Shown: piece after piece, positions 1-10,858 of the stretch
How positions within the stretch are numbered: the stretch's first letter is position 1
How the letters are laid out: each line of letters starts with the position of its first letter
NCBI RefSeq assembly: GCF_001662305.1
Contig: NZ_BDEP01000016.1
Span: 124,001-188,000, forward strand
From: Halomonas caseinilytica
GTDB taxonomy: Bacteria > Pseudomonadota > Gammaproteobacteria > Pseudomonadales > Halomonadaceae
Direction of reading: 5' to 3'
Length of the DNA stretch: 64,000 nucleotides
Made by a program: the position numbers and the translations under genes
The notes under the pieces: model-generated
What the model saw: only the letters and a program-made list of their open reading frames with translations
Database searches by the model: none
What the model was told of the DNA's origin: nothing

Positions 1-253
1 CACCGACGGCATGCTGATGGCGGCTTCCCGTGCCCTGGCGGCGGAAGCGCCGGTGGCCAAGACCGGTGAAGGGTCGGTGTTGCCGGCCCTGTCGAAGATC
101 CGGGATCTGTCCAAGGCGATCGCCTTCGAAGTGGCCGCCCAGGCGCAGAAGGAGGAAGTGGCCCTGAAAAGCGATGAAAAGGCCATCCGTGCCGCCATCG
201 AGCGCCACTTCTGGTATCCGGAGTATCGGGATTATCGGCGCCGTTCCTTCTGA
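1..253 (+). CDS. maeA: NAD-dependent malic enzyme, C-terminal fragment
   Basis: This is the last ~83 codons of a gene that begins before the window (reading frame at base 2). NAD-malic enzyme decarboxylates malate to pyruvate and CO2. The fragment starts with TDGMLMAASRALA and ends with FWYPEYRDYRR, which I recognise as the conserved tail of the large single-domain SfcA/MaeA-type enzyme. The ATG at base 11 is an internal methionine, not the start. It converges on acnA and shares a strong terminator with it. A second, NADP-type malic enzyme (maeB) lies at the other end of the window. No catalytic residues are in view, so the assignment rests on the C-terminal motif only. Confidence 0.8.
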   Translation, partial: TDGMLMAASRALAAEAPVAKTGEGSVLPALSKIRDLSKAIAFEVAAQAQKEEVALKSDEKAIRAAIERHFWYPEYRDYRRRSF

Positions 254-327
254 CATCGTCGGCGTGCGGTGATGTGCCCCTGCTGCGCGTTGGCGTTGCT
301 CGCAAGATAGCGACCCGCCACAAAGAA

Positions 328-357
328 GCCCCCGCCGGTGAACCGGCGGGGGCTTTT
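328..357. terminator. Bidirectional Rho-independent terminator between maeA and acnA
   Basis: Perfect 11-bp stem (328-338 with 343-353), TGAA loop, followed by TTTT on the plus strand. On the minus strand the stem is followed by a weaker T-rich stretch. It sits between the two convergent stop codons and probably serves both genes. Confidence 0.85.
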
Positions 358-380
358 GCGTCAAGGGGGAAAGGCGGCGA

Positions 381-3125
<2,745 letters not shown>

Positions 3126-3283
3126 TGCTATCCTCCTGTCACGGGGAGTGTCGAACCATCCTGGGTTCGTAGTCTTACATGGTCATGATAGAAGGGGTTT
3201 TCAACCATTGCGCCAGGGCGTTGGCCTTGAAACGGCGCCTGTCATCCCCATTTCCGTTGGATTGAATGTTGGTCGGAGGAGCC

Positions 3284-3493
3284 GTGCACGAGGACGCGCT
3301 GGAGAGCCGATCGGTTCGTTGTCCCTACTGCGACACGCCCTTTGCGTTGCTGGTCGATGCCTCCCAGGGGAGCCACGCGACCTGGGAGGATTGCCCGCGC
3401 TGCTGTGCCCCGATCCAGGTGCGTATCGAGGTGTCGTCGATCAGCGGGGACATCGTGTCGGTCACCCTGGGGCGCGACGATGATGTACTGTGA
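3284..3493 (+). CDS. CPXCG-motif cysteine-rich small protein
   Basis: Small 69-residue protein with two paired cysteine motifs, CPYC near the N-terminus and CPRCC about 25 residues later, typical of the CPXCG family of presumed zinc-binding proteins of unknown function. I chose the GTG at 3284 because GGAGGA (3275-3280) lies just before it. The in-frame ATG at 3266 would place that ribosome-binding site inside the gene. The short spacing leaves the start moderately uncertain. It lies between divergent acnA and the OxyR-type site of the peroxiredoxin gene. The function is not known. Confidence 0.75.
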   Translation: MHEDALESRSVRCPYCDTPFALLVDASQGSHATWEDCPRCCAPIQVRIEVSSISGDIVSVTLGRDDDVL

Positions 3494-3532
3494 GGCGTGC
3501 CGATCTGGTGAATCCCTGTTGTGCACGGCACA

Positions 3533-3569
3533 ATAGGTTGCGGCTATGCATGCCATAGCGTCGAGCCAA
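3533..3569 (+). promoter_or_regulatory. OxyR-type operator upstream of the peroxiredoxin gene
   Basis: The spacing is exactly ATAG-N7-CTAT-N7-ATAG-N7-CCAA: boxes at 3533-3536, 3544-3547, 3555-3558 and 3566-3569. The first three match the known OxyR tetranucleotides perfectly and the fourth matches CTAT at two of four positions. It ends about 80 bases before the peroxiredoxin start, with a possible -10 (TAGTGT, 3593-3598) between. OxyR control is inferred from the motif and the target gene. Confidence 0.75.
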
Positions 3570-3650
3570 TGGTTCGGCGGTCGTGGCTGGCCTAGTGTGA
3601 TATCCCCTTTTTCATCATCGTTGACACTTCTACGACTGCAAGGAGCTCCA

Positions 3651-4253
3651 ATGAGCGTACTGGTTGGACGTCAAGCGCCCGATTTCGAAGCCGCGGCTGT
3701 CCTCGGCAACGGCGAGATCGTCGAGAACTTCAAGCTTTCCGACAGCCACGGCAAGTTGCGCGTGCTGTTCTTCTGGCCGCTGGACTTTACCTTCGTCTGC
3801 CCCTCCGAGATCATCGCCCATGACAATCGTTTGGCGCAGTTCAAGGAGCTCGGTGTCGAGGTGATCGGCGTGTCCATCGATTCTCAGTTCACCCACCACG
3901 CCTGGCGCCGGACCTCTCCCGAGAAGGGTGGCATCGGTGAGGTTGGCTTCCCGATCGTGGCCGATGTCAAGCACGAGGTCACCAATGCCTACGGCATCGA
4001 GCATCCGGATGCCGGCGTGGCGATGCGTGCTTCCTTCCTGATCGACGAGAATGGCGTCGTCCAGCACCAGGTGGTCAACAACCTGCCGCTGGGCCGCAAC
4101 GTCGACGAGATGCTGCGCATGGTCAAGGCGCTCAAGTTCCACCAGCAGCATGGCGAAGTCTGCCCGGCTGGCTGGGACGAAGGCCAGGAAGGCATGAAAG
4201 ACACCGCCGAGGGGGTCGCCAAGTACCTGGGCAACCACGCCGAGGCGCTCTGA
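3651..4253 (+). CDS. AhpC/Prx1-type 2-Cys peroxiredoxin
   Basis: Thiol peroxidase that reduces hydrogen peroxide and organic peroxides, with electrons normally from thioredoxin or AhpF. It has 200 residues, the usual AhpC/Tsa length. The peroxidatic cysteine is Cys50 in FVCPSE and the resolving cysteine is Cys171 in EVCPAGW. The GGIGEV segment is also present. I chose the ATG at 3651 behind AAGGAG (3640-3645); longer frames reaching back to 3546 run through the OxyR-type site and are rejected. trxB follows 137 bases later, so this looks like a peroxide-reduction pair, with TrxB regenerating the thioredoxin that feeds this enzyme. No ahpF is present here. Confidence 0.92.
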   Translation: MSVLVGRQAPDFEAAAVLGNGEIVENFKLSDSHGKLRVLFFWPLDFTFVCPSEIIAHDNRLAQFKELGVEVIGVSIDSQFTHHAWRRTSPEKGGIGEVGFPIVADVKHEVTNAYGIEHPDAGVAMRASFLIDENGVVQHQVVNNLPLGRNVDEMLRMVKALKFHQQHGEVCPAGWDEGQEGMKDTAEGVAKYLGNHAEAL

Positions 4254-4312
4254 GCGCCGCAGGGCAAGTTCGGGGGCGGCGGTTGCCGCTCCCGGCAGCG
4301 GCCCGACCGTAG

Positions 4313-5341
<1,029 letters not shown>

Positions 5342-5360
5342 AAGCGTGTGGCTGACGCTG

Positions 5361-5407
5361 CCAGAAGAATGAAGACCGGCGCTGCGCGTCTGGAAGGGAG
5401 AAGACGA
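5361..5407 (+). repeat. REP-like hairpin element, copy C
   Basis: Contains AGAAGAATGAAGACCGG, then CGCTGCGCG and TCTGGAAGGGAG. It matches the family consensus (G)GAAGAnCGGCGC-TTC-GCGCCTGGAAG also seen at 47791, 53350 (minus) and 58001. It sits in the short space between convergent trxB and slyX. The identity is by eye and this is a degenerate copy. Confidence 0.5.
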
Positions 5408-5459
5408 CCCTGCCCCTAAGTCCTGGAGCTAACCTGTCTTTCTTCTTCCTTCTTGGGTC

Positions 5460-5705
5460 TCAATAATGCGGCGGTAGTTCGTCCTCGGGGCCAGGGAGCG
5501 CCATGTCGTTTTCCTGCAGGGCTTGTTGCTGGTCACGAATCTTGCGTTGCATCAGTTCGTTGAGTCGCTCGAGTTGGGCCAGGCGTTTTTCCTGCTGTGC
5601 CACGCTGCGGTCCAAGGTGTCCAGCCAGTCCTCCTGATAGGCGTATCGGCTTTCCAGGGCGGTCAGGCGTGCCTGGAGATCGGAAAGCGTGTCATCTTGC
5701 TTCAT
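5460..5705 (-). CDS. slyX: SlyX family protein
   Basis: Short, almost wholly coiled-coil protein of 81 residues ending in PPHY, the hallmark C-terminus of SlyX. The function is unknown; in E. coli the gene lies near slyD. Heptad-like content runs through LSDLQARLTALESR and LEERLAQLERL-type segments. I chose the ATG at 5705 because AAGGA lies about 7-8 bases before it; an in-frame start at 5771 would add 22 residues with no good ribosome-binding site. It is divergent from the cold-shock-domain gene and convergent with trxB. Confidence 0.85.
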   Translation of the reverse strand: MKQDDTLSDLQARLTALESRYAYQEDWLDTLDRSVAQQEKRLAQLERLNELMQRKIRDQQQALQENDMALPGPEDELPPHY

Positions 5706-5790
5706 GATAGAATCCTTGTGCTGCATGCCACCGTTCATCGTGGCATCGGTCTCGGTTCGGGGGCGGTGCATCGCGCCGTGAAGTGCCTCG

Positions 5791-5819
5791 TTACCGCGTT
5801 ATTCCTTCCTTTCTATTAC
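5791..5819 (+). promoter_or_regulatory. Candidate sigma-70 promoter for the cold-shock-domain gene
   Basis: TTACCG (5791-5796), 17-bp spacer, TATTAC (5814-5819), 24 bases before the start codon. Both boxes are imperfect. Confidence 0.45.
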
Positions 5820-5842
5820 GACAAAGAGAGCATCAGACGTTT

Positions 5843-6307
5843 ATGAATCGAAAGGTCGTGTTGCGTTGCAGTCTCATCAGCCTGTTGCTGGCCGCGCCGT
5901 CACCGTTACTGGTGGCCTTGTTCGTTTATCTCGCCGGTGGCGCCATGTCCAGGGAGATAGCCGCCAGTCTCGAGATAGGGGGCGTGGGCATCGTCTATCT
6001 GGCCGTGGCTCTGGCGGTTTTCGTTCTTTTGCTGATCGCCACCCTGGCAGTCAATGCCCTGACGCCTCAGTTGGTCAACCTGGCCGAGGTCGAGGACGAT
6101 GATCGCGAGATCGGCGAGGTCAAGTGGTTCAATGTCAACAAGGGGTACGGTTTCATCACTCGCGACAGTGGCGAGGACGTGTTCGTGCATTTTCGAGCCA
6201 TTCGCGGCCGTGGGCATCGCACCCTGGCCGAGGGCCAGAAGGTGAAGTACCAGGTGTCGCGCAATGAGCGGGGCTTGCAGGCCGACGATGTCACCGTGAT
6301 TACCTGA
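5843..6307 (+). CDS. Membrane-anchored cold-shock-domain protein
   Basis: 154-residue protein with two parts. Residues ~8-32 and ~46-72 are two hydrophobic helices, predicted to span the inner membrane. Residues ~88-154 are a CspA-type cold-shock domain with RNP1 (KGYGFI, 100-105) and RNP2 (VFVHF, 113-117), which normally binds single-stranded RNA or DNA. A short acidic linker (EVEDDD) joins them. Topology by inspection puts the nucleic-acid-binding domain on the cytoplasmic face. The ATG at 5843 fits the hydrophobic N-terminus; the longer frame from 5783 overlaps the promoter. It is followed by a structured repeat element (6335) and a terminator (6455). The role is unknown; membrane-localised RNA binding is inferred. 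Confidence 0.8.
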   Translation: MNRKVVLRCSLISLLLAAPSPLLVALFVYLAGGAMSREIAASLEIGGVGIVYLAVALAVFVLLLIATLAVNALTPQLVNLAEVEDDDREIGEVKWFNVNKGYGFITRDSGEDVFVHFRAIRGRGHRTLAEGQKVKYQVSRNERGLQADDVTVIT

Positions 6308-6334
6308 AAACCGGCCTGCACTTGATCATACTGT

Positions 6335-6426
6335 GTTGGAAGGTCGTCTCGAGATGCTCATTTAGCAGCTAGCAAACTCCGCTCTCTCGACGACCTTCCG
6401 CCTTGTCTGATCTTCGTTCGGCGCGG
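6335..6426 (+). repeat. 3' stem-loop repeat element, copy 1
   Basis: Starts with GTTGGA 28 nt after the preceding stop codon. The outer arms GGAAGGTCGTC (6338-6348) and GACGACCTTCC (6389-6399) pair perfectly over 11 bp. The interior has TGCTCATTTA and CAAACTCCGC, and the 3' flank has CGCCTTGTCT and TCTTCG. It is shared with the elements at 33991 and 38764, whose arms differ in sequence but remain complementary. Confidence 0.75.
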
Positions 6427-6454
6427 TTTGTCTTCCACCTGAACCAGCGTTGCT

Positions 6455-6487
6455 GAAAGAGGGGGAGAAATATCTTCCCTCTTTTTT
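6455..6487. terminator. Rho-independent terminator after the cold-shock-domain gene
   Basis: AAAGAGGG (6456-6463) pairs with CCCTCTTT (6477-6484), with an extra inner AGA/TCT pairing, followed by a run of T to 6487. The gene at 6515 converges on it. The following 6488-6514 is pyrimidine-rich with no further feature. Confidence 0.75.
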
Positions 6488-6514
6488 GCTTTCTTTCCTT
6501 CCCCTTCTTCCCTC

Positions 6515-6901
6515 TTACTGCCCTGAATCCGGCCAGTCGATGGTCGCTTCCTGGCCATCGGGCAGGACCTGGAGGAAGCGGTCCGGATCGTCGCCGGGCT
6601 GCCAGCCGCCAAGGGAGCAGCGGACCTCGCAGCCAAGCTTGCTCGCCGCCTCGCGAGCGCAGTCGCTATCCGTCGTCCAGGGCGTGTCGGGGCTGTCGAA
6701 CCACAGGCTGGCGAAGCCGTCGGCGGCCTTGACGACGAGCAGGATAGCGATGGCATGGCCGTCATGCTGGGCCTGTGTGCGCCAGCGGTGCTTGCCGGCC
6801 GAGGCCAGGGGCGGGGCGCCGAGGGCATGGCCCAGCCAGGCATTCAGTGCCTCGAGGTCGGCATTGGCCAGGTAAATCTCGATATCGGGATACGCTTCCA
6901 T
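6515..6901 (-). CDS. Conserved hypothetical protein downstream of dapE
   Basis: 128-residue soluble protein with no motif I recognise. It starts MEAYPDIEIYLAN and is acidic and rich in Trp/Asp near the C-terminus. It has no signal peptide or membrane segment. The start at 6901 is 13 bases after the dapE stop, so it is probably the last gene of the dapC-dapD-dapE transcription unit. Codon use looks like that of the neighbours. No function can be assigned. Confidence 0.65.
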   Translation of the reverse strand: MEAYPDIEIYLANADLEALNAWLGHALGAPPLASAGKHRWRTQAQHDGHAIAILLVVKAADGFASLWFDSPDTPWTTDSDCAREAASKLGCEVRCSLGGWQPGDDPDRFLQVLPDGQEATIDWPDSGQ

Positions 6902-6914
6902 GACTACCTCCGGC

Positions 6915-8090
6915 TCAGGACCGTGATGCGCCGTTGATGAACAGGCGAGCGAGCACGGCCTCGTAGATCCGGCTCAGATCGTCGAGGTCGGCGGCCCTGA
7001 CGCGTTCGTCTACCTTGTGGATGGTGGCGTTCAGGGGGCCCAGCTCGACCACCTGGCTGCCGAGGGTGGCGATGAAGCGACCATCCGAGGTGCCACCGGA
7101 GGTGGAAAGCTCGGGCCGACGTGACATGACGTCCTCGACGCTGGCCAGAGCGGCATCCACCAGCTCGCCCTCGGCGGTCAGGAAAGGTTCGCCGTTGAGG
7201 GTCCAGTCGATGTGGAAGTCCAGGCCGTGTGCCTCGAGGATGGCTTCGGTGCGCTGACGCAGCGCCTCGTGTGTGACCTCGGTGGAGTAGCGGAAGTTGA
7301 AGGTCGCTTCCACATCGCCGGGAATCACGTTGGTGGCTCCGGTGCCGGCGCGCAGGTTGGAGATCTGGAAGCTGGTGGCCGGGAAGAAGGCGTTGCCACC
7401 GTCCCAGTGCTCGCGCACCAGAGCGTCCAGCGCCGGTACGACTTGGTGGATGGGGTTGCGGGCCAGGTGAGGGTAGGCCACGTGGCCCTGGATACCACGA
7501 ACATGCAGCACGCCGCCGAGCGAGCCGCGACGGCCGTTCTTGATGACGTCGCCCAACCACTCGGTGGAGGAGGGCTCGCCGACGATGCAGTAATCCAGGC
7601 GGTCGTGAGACTCGCGCAGGTGCTCGACCACCGCGCGGGTGCCATCCACGGCCGGGCCTTCCTCGTCGGAGGTGATCAGAAAGGCGATACGGCCGGGATG
7701 ATCCGGGTGCTCGGTGACGAAGCGCTCCACGGCAGTGAGCATGGCGGCCAGGCTACCCTTCATGTCTGCCGCGCCACGTCCGCACAGCATGCCGTCGTCG
7801 TCGATGCGGGGCTCGAAGGGCGGATATTGCCAGTGTACCTCGGGGCCGCTGGGTACCACGTCGGTATGGCCGGCGAATGCCAGTACCGGGCCATGATGGC
7901 CGTGTACGGCCCAGAAGTTCTCGACATCGCCGAACGGCAGTCGCTCGATCTGGAAGCCGAGGCGAGCGAGTCGCTCGATCATCAGTGCCTGACATCCCTG
8001 ATCATCGGGGGTGACGGAGGGACGTCGCATGAGCTCCATGGCGAGTTCGAGCGTGGGGGACAGGGTCTTGGCGGTCTCGGATGAGGTCAT
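6915..8090 (-). CDS. dapE: Succinyl-diaminopimelate desuccinylase
   Basis: Zinc metallopeptidase (M20 family) that hydrolyses N-succinyl-LL-diaminopimelate to LL-diaminopimelate and succinate in lysine and peptidoglycan synthesis. It has 391 residues against about 377 usual. Metal and catalytic residues are visible: His75 and Asp77 in AGHTDVVP, Asp109 in [10 protein letters not shown], and Glu143-Glu144 in SDEEGPA. The C-terminal half carries the SGGTSDGRF signature. I chose ATG 8090; longer frames reach into dapD territory. It follows dapD with a 50-base gap that contains a perfect hairpin. Confidence 0.95.
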   Translation of the reverse strand: MTSSETAKTLSPTLELAMELMRRPSVTPDDQGCQALMIERLARLGFQIERLPFGDVENFWAVHGHHGPVLAFAGHTDVVPSGPEVHWQYPPFEPRIDDDGMLCGRGAADMKGSLAAMLTAVERFVTEHPDHPGRIAFLITSDEEGPAVDGTRAVVEHLRESHDRLDYCIVGEPSSTEWLGDVIKNGRRGSLGGVLHVRGIQGHVAYPHLARNPIHQVVPALDALVREHWDGGNAFFPATSFQISNLRAGTGATNVIPGDVEATFNFRYSTEVTHEALRQRTEAILEAHGLDFHIDWTLNGEPFLTAEGELVDAALASVEDVMSRRPELSTSGGTSDGRFIATLGSQVVELGPLNATIHKVDERVRAADLDDLSRIYEAVLARLFINGASRS

Positions 8091-8110
8091 GCGGGATTCC
8101 GGCGGGCCGG

Positions 8111-8134
8111 CCCCGGGCGCGTCAGCGCCCGGGG
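8111..8134. other. Perfect GC-rich hairpin between dapD and dapE
   Basis: CCCCGGGCGC, GTCA loop, GCGCCCGGGG: 10 bp with no mismatch and no U tract. It probably tunes mRNA stability or dapE expression relative to dapD. Confidence 0.55.
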
Positions 8135-8140
8135 AGCGAC

Positions 8141-9166
8141 TCAGTTGTGGGCGTGTAGCGCTTCGTTCAGGGCGATGGCGCTCTTGTTGGTCAGGCACTC
8201 GATGCGGCCGTTCAGGGAGTTGCGACGCAGCAGCAGGTCGTCCTGGCCGGCCAGCTCGCGTGCCGCCACAGAGCGGACCTCCTTGCCCTGGTCGTCGAGC
8301 AGGGTGACCTTGGCGCCGGCGGTGATGTAGAGCCCGGCTTCGACCGTGCAGCGATCCCCCAGCGGGATGCCGATGCCGGCGTTGGCGCCGATCAGGCAAC
8401 CTTCACCGACCTTGATGACGATGTTGCCGCCGCCGGACAGGGTGCCCATGGTGGAGCAGCCGCCGCCAAGGTCGGAGCCCTTGCCGACCACCACGCCGGC
8501 GGAGATCCGACCCTCGACCATGCCGGGACCTTCGGCACCGGCGTTGAAGTTGACGAAACCTTCGTGCATCACCGTGGTGCCTTCGCCGAGGTAGGCGCCG
8601 AGGCGCACCCGGGCGGTATCGCCGATGCGCACGCCACTGGGGACCACGTAGTCGGTCATCTTGGGGAACTTGTCGACGCAGTCCACCGAGAGGGTGCGCC
8701 CCTCGAGACGGGCCTTGAGACGCCGTGCCGGCAACTCCTCGATGTCGATAGGGCCTTCGTTGGTCCAGGCGATGTTGCGCAGCAGCCCGAACATCCCGGT
8801 CAGGTCGGTGCCATGTGGCTTGACCAGGCGATGAGAAAGCAGATGCAGCTTGAGATAGACCTCAGGCGCGCTCTGAGGCGCGTCGTCCTCGGCGATGAAG
8901 GTGGCGACCAACGGTCGTTGGCTGGCGGCCAGGGATTCGGCGAGCTCGGCCTGGGCCTCGTGGCCGGCGGCCTTGAATGCCTCGGCAAGCTCGGCGCAGT
9001 GTTCCGGCAGGAAACTGACAGCGGCGTTGCCGGCGGGGGCATCGAGCACCTTGGCGGCGGCTTCGACCAGGCTGGCATCGGGGTTCAGCAGGGGCGCCGG
9101 ATAATAGATTTCCAGCCAGTCGCCCTGAGTGTTCTGGGTGCCGATTCCGAGTGCAAAGCTGAGCAT
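8141..9166 (-). CDS. dapD: Tetrahydrodipicolinate N-succinyltransferase
   Basis: Succinylates tetrahydrodipicolinate with succinyl-CoA, the branch step of the succinylase route to diaminopimelate. It has 341 residues, matching the longer Pseudomonas-type DapD rather than the 274-residue E. coli form. The C-terminal half is a left-handed beta-helix with hexapeptide-like repeats, including [33 protein letters not shown] and [12 protein letters not shown]. The ATG at 9166 has AGAGGA upstream. It is part of the minus-strand dapC-(ArsC-like)-dapD-dapE unit. Confidence 0.95.
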   Translation of the reverse strand: MLSFALGIGTQNTQGDWLEIYYPAPLLNPDASLVEAAAKVLDAPAGNAAVSFLPEHCAELAEAFKAAGHEAQAELAESLAASQRPLVATFIAEDDAPQSAPEVYLKLHLLSHRLVKPHGTDLTGMFGLLRNIAWTNEGPIDIEELPARRLKARLEGRTLSVDCVDKFPKMTDYVVPSGVRIGDTARVRLGAYLGEGTTVMHEGFVNFNAGAEGPGMVEGRISAGVVVGKGSDLGGGCSTMGTLSGGGNIVIKVGEGCLIGANAGIGIPLGDRCTVEAGLYITAGAKVTLLDDQGKEVRSVAARELAGQDDLLLRRNSLNGRIECLTNKSAIALNEALHAHN

Positions 9167-9202
9167 GTGGGGTCCTCTCGAATGAAGAGGCGCCGGAGCG
9201 CC

Positions 9203-9541
9203 TTACAGATTGTCGTAGTCGCCATCGCGGAAGCCGACGAGAATATCGTCGCCGGTGTCCAGCAGCGGGCGCTTGAGCAGAGTGGGGTTGGCCAGCATCA
9301 ACTCGCGGGCCTTGTTGGCATCGATGTCGGCCTTGTCGGCGTCGTCGAGCTGCCGCCAGGTGGTGCTGCGCTTGTTGAGCAGGGTCATGACCGGCACGTG
9401 CTCGAGGATGTGCTCGAGCAATGGGGCGGAAAGGCCATCCTCGCGCAGATCATGGGTCTGGAAGGGAATGCCCTTGCCTTCGAGAGCCTTGCGGGCGCGG
9501 CGGCAGGTATCGCAGTTCTTGATCATCATCAGCGTCATCAT
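9203..9541 (-). CDS. ArsC/Spx-family putative reductase (YffB-like)
   Basis: 112-residue thioredoxin-fold protein of the ArsC/Spx superfamily, with NCDTCRRARKAL carrying a CxxC pair near the N-terminus, and TLLKRPLLDTG, the usual 'PxLxxRPLL'-type motif of the family. Members next to dap genes are commonly annotated as arsenate reductase-related; the substrate is not known. The ATG at 9541 overlaps the dapC stop as ATGA, which supports translational coupling. An upstream in-frame start at 9556 is possible but would overlap dapC more. Confidence 0.85.
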   Translation of the reverse strand: MMTLMMIKNCDTCRRARKALEGKGIPFQTHDLREDGLSAPLLEHILEHVPVMTLLNKRSTTWRQLDDADKADIDANKARELMLANPTLLKRPLLDTGDDILVGFRDGDYDNL

Positions 9542-10755
9542 GGATTCGTCTCCCATCCGACGGTTTGTTCGATCAGGTGGCGCATGCGCTGCGCCGCTTG
9601 TGTGGTGGCGTCGAGGTCATCGACCAGGGCCAGGCGCACTCGACCGGCGCCAGGGTTGTGGCCGTCGGTGCCAGGCCGGCCCATGTAGCTGCCCGGCAGC
9701 ACGCTGACGTGCTGCTCGGCATAGAGTGCTCGGGTGAAGGCTTCGTCATCGCCACCGGGCACCGCCGGCCAGAGATAGAAGCTGGCCTCAGGCGAGGGAA
9801 AGTCCATCACCGGAGCGAGGATCTCGGTGACGGCGGCGAACTTCTCCCGATAGGCATCGCGGTTGGCGCGAACGTGCGTCTCGTCGCGCCAGGCGGCGAT
9901 GGAGGCGCGTTGCAGCGGCAGCGACATGGCACAGCCATGGTAGGTGCGATAGCGGCGGAAGGCCGAGATCAGATCGCTGTCGCCGGCCACGAACCCTGAG
10001 CGCAGTCCCGGCAGGTTGGAGCGCTTGGAGAGCGAATGGAAAACCAGGCAGCGCCGATAGTCATGGCGCCCGAGACGCGCGCAGGCCTGCAGAAGTCCTG
10101 GCGGCGGGGCGGATTCGTCCAGGTAGAGTTCCGAGTAGCACTCGTCGGCGGCGACGATGAAGTCATGTTCGTCCGCCAGCCGGATCAGGCGCTCGAGCTC
10201 CTCGAGCGGGGTCACCGCGCCGGTGGGATTGCCCGGCGAGCAGACGAAGACGATCTGTACCTCGCGCCATGTCTCGGCCGAGACGGCTTCCAGGTCCGGT
10301 CGGAAGTCGTGCTCGGCACGGCAGTCCAGGGTGAGCGTCGTGCCGCCGGCCAGCAGAGTGGCGCCCTCGTAGATCTGGTAGAAGGGATTGGGTACGGCGA
10401 CCCGGGCTGGGCGTGTCCGGTCCAAGGCTGCCTGAACGAAGGCAAAGATCGCCTCCCGCGTGCCGTTGACCGGCAGTACCTGATGGTCGGGGTCGAGGGC
10501 GTCGAGCTCGAAACGCCGGCACGCCCAGTCGGCAATGGCCTCGCGTAGCTCGGCGAGGCCTCCGGTGGCCGGGTAGCTGGCCATCTCATGACGGTGATCG
10601 ACGAGGGCTCGCAGTGCGCCATAGAAGGGGGCATGGCGAGGCTCTCCGATGGTCAGCGGGATAGGGGGAAGCGACTCGGGCGGTGCAATGCCGGCCTTGA
10701 GGGCGGCGAGTCGCTCGAACGGATAGGGCTGGAGCGCGTCGAGGTCGGGATTCAT
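9538..10755 (-). CDS. dapC: Succinyldiaminopimelate transaminase
   Basis: PLP-dependent aminotransferase of fold type I that forms N-succinyl-diaminopimelate from the keto precursor and glutamate. It has 405 residues. The PLP lysine is in FHSLSKRSNLPGLRSG, with the FVCSPGNPTGAV and AADECYSELY segments of class I aminotransferases. Context (dapD and dapE downstream) selects the dapC assignment over generic aspartate or argD-type aminotransferases. A sigma-70 promoter lies just upstream. Confidence 0.92.
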   Translation of the reverse strand: MNPDLDALQPYPFERLAALKAGIAPPESLPPIPLTIGEPRHAPFYGALRALVDHRHEMASYPATGGLAELREAIADWACRRFELDALDPDHQVLPVNGTREAIFAFVQAALDRTRPARVAVPNPFYQIYEGATLLAGGTTLTLDCRAEHDFRPDLEAVSAETWREVQIVFVCSPGNPTGAVTPLEELERLIRLADEHDFIVAADECYSELYLDESAPPPGLLQACARLGRHDYRRCLVFHSLSKRSNLPGLRSGFVAGDSDLISAFRRYRTYHGCAMSLPLQRASIAAWRDETHVRANRDAYREKFAAVTEILAPVMDFPSPEASFYLWPAVPGGDDEAFTRALYAEQHVSVLPGSYMGRPGTDGHNPGAGRVRLALVDDLDATTQAAQRMRHLIEQTVGWETNP

Positions 10756-10820
10756 GAGTGTCCAGTCGGAGCCTTGATCGGCGTCGTTGTGTTGTTTCGC
10801 GTCGCGCGGGCAGGAGGTCG

Positions 10821-10849
10821 ATTATAGGGAAGCCCCGGTAGGGCCTCAA
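10821..10849 (-). promoter_or_regulatory. Sigma-70 promoter of the dapC-dapD-dapE unit
   Basis: On the minus strand, TTGAGG (10844-10849), a 17-bp spacer and a perfect TATAAT (10821-10826), about 65 bases upstream of dapC. It lies directly after the glnD stop, so the dap genes need not be read from glnD. Confidence 0.85.
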
Positions 10850-10858
10850 ACGCGCCGG

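Noticed and set aside
6441-6514. The pyrimidine tract as a simple-sequence repeat or phage remnant
   Set aside because: It resolves into a terminator stem with its T run plus C/T-rich sequence; no unit repeat.
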